Positions 59,762 through 64,000 of a stretch of 64,000 bases of DNA are shown one piece after another. Origin of the DNA: Chthoniobacterales bacterium (GTDB lineage Bacteria; Verrucomicrobiota; Verrucomicrobiia; Chthoniobacterales; JACTMZ01); the NCBI GenBank assembly GCA_018883245.1, contig VEQL01000009.1, forward strand, positions 1 to 64,000. Direction: 5' to 3'. Numbering within the stretch: position 1 is the first letter of the stretch; every line of letters starts with the position of its first letter. The notes beneath the pieces were generated by a model. The model made no database searches and was not told the DNA's origin. It saw nothing but the letters and a program-made list of their open reading frames with translations. The translations under genes and the position numbers were made by a program.

Positions 59762-60883
59762 TCAACCGATGCGTTCGTGCGTGGACGGATGAAAGAAAAC
59801 GAGTTTGTCGGTATCGACCCGGAAAAGGAGGCGGTGTCCCGTCTCGCGCGGATCGACGGGGTGGCGACTGCGGCAGACGATCGAGTTGGCTCCCGTCTGC
59901 AAATAGCAGATGGATTCCGCGCCTGTCGGTTCGATGATGTCGAGTGTCGCGGGGAAAACAGACGCGTCGGGCTTGTCCTGCGCGGGTATGGGCTGCAAAT
60001 CCTCCGGTCGCAAGCCAAGCAGCACTTCGCGCTCCGCCAATCCCGCCAAAAGCCCGGGCCTCTCGAATTCCAACTCGAGCGAGCCGTTTTCCGCCTCGGA
60101 GAAAGTCACGCGTGAGGAAGTGCGCGCGCGCAATGTGCCGCGCACGAAGTTCATCGGCGGTCCGCCAAGGAACCCGGCAACGAAGGTGTTGCGCGGCTGC
60201 CGGTAAACTTCGAGCGGTGCCCCGCACTGCTGCAGAGTCCCCTCCCGGAGCACCGCGATGCGCGTTCCCATGGTCATCGCCTCCGACTGGTCGTGGGTGA
60301 CGTAAATGATCGTGGACTGAAGCCGCTGATGCAGGCGGATGAGTTCCGTGCGCATTTGGGCGCGCATCCGCATGTCGAGATTCGAGAGCGGTTCGTCGAA
60401 AAGAAAAACCCGCGGGCGCCGCACGATCGCGCGACCGACGGCCACGCGTTGCTGCTGTCCTCCCGAGAGATTGCGCGGGTGACGATCGAGCAAATCCTCG
60501 ATGCCGAGAATGGCGGCGGCCTCGCGCACGCGGCGCGCGATTTCGTCCGCGGGGAAGCGCCGGATTTTCAGGCCGAAGGCCAGATTTTCCGCGACCGTGA
60601 GATGCGGGTAGAGGGCGTAGTTTTGGAAAACCATCGTGACATCGCGGTCGCCGGGCGGCACTCGGTTGACCTCTTCGCCGTCGATCAGAATCTTTCCCGA
60701 TGTGAGCGGTTCGAGGCCTGCCGCCATGCGAAGGGCACTCGTTTTGCCGCAGCCCGAGGGACCGAGCAGAACCACAAAAGACTTGTCGGGCACTTCCAGC
60801 GAGAGGTCGAGCACGGCGGGTATGTCTTCACCGTGGCGGCCGCGGTAGATCTTGGTGACGTTTTCGAACGTGACGCTGGCCAT
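59762..60883 (-). CDS. UgpC/MalK-type ABC ATPase, 373 aa
   Basis: Walker A GPSGCGKTS (41-49), signature LSGGQQQRV (139-147), and Walker B VFLFDE (159-164) are intact. The C-terminal half (from about 240) is a TOBE/OB regulatory domain as in MalK. It energises a sugar or phosphodiester importer whose permeases are not in the window; MsmK-like shared ATPases are known. Three bases separate it from dgt. Confidence 0.88.
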   Translation of the reverse strand: MASVTFENVTKIYRGRHGEDIPAVLDLSLEVPDKSFVVLLGPSGCGKTSALRMAAGLEPLTSGKILIDGEEVNRVPPGDRDVTMVFQNYALYPHLTVAENLAFGLKIRRFPADEIARRVREAAAILGIEDLLDRHPRNLSGGQQQRVAVGRAIVRRPRVFLFDEPLSNLDMRMRAQMRTELIRLHQRLQSTIIYVTHDQSEAMTMGTRIAVLREGTLQQCGAPLEVYRQPRNTFVAGFLGGPPMNFVRGTLRARTSSRVTFSEAENGSLELEFERPGLLAGLAEREVLLGLRPEDLQPIPAQDKPDASVFPATLDIIEPTGAESICYLQTGANSIVCRSRHPVDPRETGHRLLFRVDTDKLVFFHPSTHERIG

Positions 60884-60978
60884 GTGGTATCACGGATCCG
60901 ACCGGACGACGGTCTTGACCGTGAGCGCCTGCATCATGCGCCGGACACGCCATCCGATGCCAGCCGAAAGCCCCGCAG

Positions 60979-63420
60979 TCAGGGTACCCGCACCGGCTTC
61001 AGTTTCCAGATCTCCTTGGCGTATTCCTTGATCGTGCGGTCGCTCGAGAACTTGCCGACCCTCGCGGTGTTAAGCACGGCCATCTTGCCCCAGCGGGCCC
61101 TGTCTTTGAAGGCCTCAGAAACTTCTTCCTGGGTTTTGCAGTAGGATGCGAAGTCCGCCAGGCAAAGGAACGGGTCTCGGTAGAGCAGGTTGTCGCGCAA
61201 CGGCGCGAGGATGTCGCGCGGTTCCCCCTCGGTGAAGTAGTCGGTTCCGAGCCAGTCGATCACTGCGGCGAGTTCGGGGTCCTTCTCGTAATAAGTCTGC
61301 GGATTGTAGCCCTTGGCCTGGAGCTTGTGGACATCCTCCACCGTGTTGCCGAAGATGAAGATGTTGTCCTTGCCAACCTCGTCTCGGATTTCGACATTCG
61401 CGCCGTCGAGCGTGCCGATGGTCACGGCGCCGTTGAGCGCGAGTTTCATGTTGCCCGTGCCTGAGGCTTCCTTGCCCGCAGTGGAGATTTGCTCCGAGAG
61501 ATCCGCTGCCGGGACGATGCGCTGGGCGAGGGAAACGCGGTAATTGGGCATGAAGGCCACCTTGATCTTTCCGCCGATGCGCGTGTCCGCGTTGATTTTC
61601 GAGCCCACGGCGTTGATAGCTTTGATGATAAGCTTGGCCGTGTCGTAGCCCGGCGCGGCTTTGGCGGCGAAGATGAAAACGCGCGGCGGAATGTCGAGCT
61701 TGGGATCTTGGAGCAGCCGGCGGTAAAGCCAGAGGATGTGCAGCAGGTTCAGATGCTGGCGCTTGTATTCGTGCAGGCGCTTGATCTGAACATCGAACAT
61801 CGCAGAGGGGTCCACCTCGATGTTGCACTCCTGCAGGATGCGCTTGGCCAACCTGACCTTGTTCGCGTGTTTCACCGCCATGAACTCCTCTCGGAATCCG
61901 GCCTCATCCGCATGCGGTTCCAATTCGCGCAGTTTGTCGAGGTCGCGCTCCCATCCGTGGCCTATGGTGCGCGTGATGAGGTCGGCCAGGCGCGGGTTGC
62001 AGGAAAGCAACCAGCGGCGCGGGGTGATGCCGTTGGTCTTGTTGTTGATTTTTTTCGGCCAGAGCGAGTGGAACTCCGGGAATAGATCGCTCTTGATCAA
62101 CGCGGTGTGGATGGCGGCCACGCCGTTGACCGAGTGGCTGCCGACGACGCAGAGGTGCCCCATGCGGACCATCTGCTCGTGGCCTTCCTCGATCAACGAC
62201 AGGTTGCGCTTCTTGTCCACGTCCCCGGGCCACTTTTTCTCCACGTCCTCGAGGAACTGCTTGTTGATCTCGAGGATGATCTGCAGATGGCGGGGAAGGA
62301 CTTTGCGAAAAAGGCCCACGCTCCAACGCTCGAGCGCCTCGGGCATCAGCGTGTGGTTGGTGTAGGCGAACACGCGTGTGACGATGGACCATGCCTTGTC
62401 CCACGGGACACCGTAATCATCGGTGAGCAGTCGTTGCAGTTCGGGGATGGCGATTGCCGGGTGGGTGTCGTTGAGCTGGATTGCCACCTTCTCGGGAAAA
62501 GTCTCCCAATCCGAGTTGTCCTTCTGGAAGCGGCGGATGATGTCGCGCAGCGAGCAGGCGACGAAAAAATACTGCTGCAAGAGCCTGAGTTCCTTGCCCG
62601 CTTCGGTGTGGTCGTTCGGGTAAAGGACCTTGCTGATGGTCTCGGCCATGTTTTTCTGTCGCACGGCTTCCTCGTAGCCGCCGCGGTTGAAGGCATCGAA
62701 ATCAAATTCCTCCGGGGCCCGCGATTCCCAGAGTCGCAGGAAGTTCACGGTCTCGGTGCCGTATCCCGGAATCGGAATGTCATAAGGGACCCCGATGAGC
62801 TTTCGGAAGCCGACCCACACTGAGGACGTCTTGCCGTTCTCGTCGGTGACCACCTCGACGTGGCCGTAAACGGGGATTTCCTGCTGGTGCTGCGGGCGGA
62901 CGATTTCCCACGGCGAGCCGTATTGCACCCAGGCATCCGGAAGTTCCACCTGGTAACCGTTGCGGAACTCCTGCTTGAAGAGCCCGTATTCGTAGTGGAT
63001 GCCGTAACCGATGGCGGGCAGGTCCAGCGTCGCGAGGGAATCCAGGAAACAGGCCGCAAGCCGCCCGAGCCCGCCGTTCCCCAGGGCCATGTCGTATTCC
63101 TCGTCGCGGGTCTCCTCAAGCGGATGCCCGAGGTTGGCGAGTGCTTCGCTGACCTCCTCCAAAACGCCGGCGGCGATCATGTTGTTCACGAACAGCCGGC
63201 CCATGAGGAACTCCATGGAAAAATAATAAAGGCGCCGCACATTGCCCTCGTTATGAACGGCGAGGGTCTTCATCATCCGCGCAATGATGATCCGCTGGAT
63301 GGCCATGGAGGTGGCGATCCACCATTCACGTCTCGACGCGGTGACCGAGTCGCGGGCAAGCGAATACTTCAACTCATCGATGATTTCTTTCTCGAACGCG
63401 ATTGGTGCAGGCTTCTTCAT
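60979..63420 (-). CDS. glgP: Glycogen phosphorylase, 813 aa
   Basis: It releases glucose-1-phosphate from glycogen. The PLP lysine lies in [44 protein letters not shown] and [15 protein letters not shown] are classic phosphorylase motifs. Length is standard. The gene diverges from the FAD enzyme to its right; 80 bases separate the starts. Confidence 0.96.
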   Translation of the reverse strand: MKKPAPIAFEKEIIDELKYSLARDSVTASRREWWIATSMAIQRIIIARMMKTLAVHNEGNVRRLYYFSMEFLMGRLFVNNMIAAGVLEEVSEALANLGHPLEETRDEEYDMALGNGGLGRLAACFLDSLATLDLPAIGYGIHYEYGLFKQEFRNGYQVELPDAWVQYGSPWEIVRPQHQQEIPVYGHVEVVTDENGKTSSVWVGFRKLIGVPYDIPIPGYGTETVNFLRLWESRAPEEFDFDAFNRGGYEEAVRQKNMAETISKVLYPNDHTEAGKELRLLQQYFFVACSLRDIIRRFQKDNSDWETFPEKVAIQLNDTHPAIAIPELQRLLTDDYGVPWDKAWSIVTRVFAYTNHTLMPEALERWSVGLFRKVLPRHLQIILEINKQFLEDVEKKWPGDVDKKRNLSLIEEGHEQMVRMGHLCVVGSHSVNGVAAIHTALIKSDLFPEFHSLWPKKINNKTNGITPRRWLLSCNPRLADLITRTIGHGWERDLDKLRELEPHADEAGFREEFMAVKHANKVRLAKRILQECNIEVDPSAMFDVQIKRLHEYKRQHLNLLHILWLYRRLLQDPKLDIPPRVFIFAAKAAPGYDTAKLIIKAINAVGSKINADTRIGGKIKVAFMPNYRVSLAQRIVPAADLSEQISTAGKEASGTGNMKLALNGAVTIGTLDGANVEIRDEVGKDNIFIFGNTVEDVHKLQAKGYNPQTYYEKDPELAAVIDWLGTDYFTEGEPRDILAPLRDNLLYRDPFLCLADFASYCKTQEEVSEAFKDRARWGKMAVLNTARVGKFSSDRTIKEYAKEIWKLKPVRVP

Positions 63421-63500
63421 GACGAAAAAACGAAATTATTGTGGCGCGGCTCGTGTGCGAGAAGAATTTGTTGCAACGTCGCTGTGAAAGTATTGACAAC

Positions 63501-64000
63501 ATGATGACGGTCGTTGTTGGCGCCGGTCTTGCGGGGCTCACTTGCGCGAAAGTTCTTACCCGGGCCGGGTGTCCTTGCCTTGTGTTCGAGGCTGCCGGTG
63601 TCCCGGGCGGCCGCGTCGTGTCCGGGCGCACACCGGATGGCTACATTCTCGACCGTGGATTTCAGGTGCTGCTCTCGTCTTATCCTTCCGCACGCAAGCA
63701 TCTCGACCTGGTCTCCCTCGGCGGCGGTGCTTTCCGTTCCGGCGCACTTTTTGTCGGCGATGGCGCGCCACGCACCTTGGAAAATCCCTTGCGCAACCCG
63801 CTTTCGGCACTCGCGGCGTTCGGCGGAGTGCTTCCTGCCGTCGATATGGTCCGGCTGGCGTTTTTGACGCTTGCGGCAGTCCGGGGCGGGGGGGCGGACA
63901 TCAAAGCGGAGGACTTTCTGCGCGGGCGCGGATTCAGCGAAAAATTTTTCGCCCGCTTCGCGATTCCGTTTTTCGGCGGCGTTCTTTTGGACCCCGCACT
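63501..64000 (+). CDS. FAD-dependent amine-oxidase-type enzyme, partial (N-terminal 166 aa)
   Basis: The dinucleotide-binding motif VVGAGLAGLTCAKVLTRAG lies at residues 5-23, followed by GVPGGRVVSGRTPDGYILDR. These belong to the flavin amine oxidase/phytoene desaturase/protoporphyrinogen oxidase superfamily. The gene runs off the window. The substrate cannot be told from this part. A TTGACA just before the ATG is too close to serve as its own promoter with a 17-base spacer. Confidence 0.8.
   Translation, partial: MMTVVVGAGLAGLTCAKVLTRAGCPCLVFEAAGVPGGRVVSGRTPDGYILDRGFQVLLSSYPSARKHLDLVSLGGGAFRSGALFVGDGAPRTLENPLRNPLSALAAFGGVLPAVDMVRLAFLTLAAVRGGGADIKAEDFLRGRGFSEKFFARFAIPFFGGVLLDPA

Noticed and set aside
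63493-63498. TTGACA as the -35 box of the FAD enzyme gene
   Set aside because: A 17-base spacer leads into coding sequence with no -10 match, and the ATG is only two bases past the box.

Overview
The window is chromosomal DNA of a high-GC Gram-negative bacterium. The cell envelope is diderm: there is a TonB-ExbB-ExbD set, a LolC/E-type lipoprotein exporter, and several lipobox or signal-peptide proteins. The family mix (a DUF2723 membrane glycosyltransferase fused to TPRs, a stand-alone ParA, a split CHR pair, a SlyD with a His/Cys-rich tail) and the overall style suggest the PVC group, most likely Verrucomicrobiota. This is an inference; no search was run. The right 56 kb looks like stable core genome.

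Region 1 (1 to about 7520) is the end of an integrative, probably mobilizable element. It is visibly more AT-rich than the rest. It carries a relaxase-like gene and a translationally coupled membrane protein on the plus strand, then eight tightly packed minus-strand cargo genes. These encode a triple CCCH zinc-finger protein, a 59-aa protein, a GIY-YIG protein, a SAM-FGE fold fusion, a two-TM protein, two small proteins and a second GIY-YIG protein. A tyrosine recombinase follows, abutting a 49-nt tRNA-like 3' fragment that is probably the attachment site. The eight-gene cargo block is the best candidate for an undescribed system.

Region 2 (7.5 to 18.5 kb) is mixed: a 5'-truncated ISL3-type transposase remnant, a channel-like protein with an atypical aquaporin, a metallopeptidase and GT2 glycosyltransferase pair, tyrS, SlyD with a YkgJ-type cysteine-cluster protein, a VapBC toxin-antitoxin pair with a visible palindromic operator, a CYTH-like protein with a split CHR (chromate-type) transporter, and lolC/E.

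Region 3 (18.6 to 30.5 kb) is a plus-strand run fabG-sixA-ogg-tonB-exbB-exbD-def-DUF2723/TPR. It is met by a minus-strand run amidase-parA-pyrE-methyltransferase, and ymdB diverges from the amidase.

Region 4 (30.8 to 45.0 kb) is the transcription-translation block: tRNA-Thr, tuf, tRNA-Trp, secE, nusG, rplK, rplA, rplJ, rplL, rpoB, rpoC, then directly rpsB and tsf.

Region 5 (45 to 64 kb) holds an alkaline-phosphatase homologue that has lost most metal ligands, an FeS-type photolyase, a C-terminally truncated mscS next to an AT-richer lipoprotein gene, rpoZ-smpB-trpE-trpG, tRNA-Cys, and a divergent lipoprotein pair. It also has a coupled chagasin-thiG-dsbD-thioredoxin operon, a run glgP-ABC ATPase-dgt-phosphoesterase, and the start of an FAD amine-oxidase-type gene cut by the window edge.
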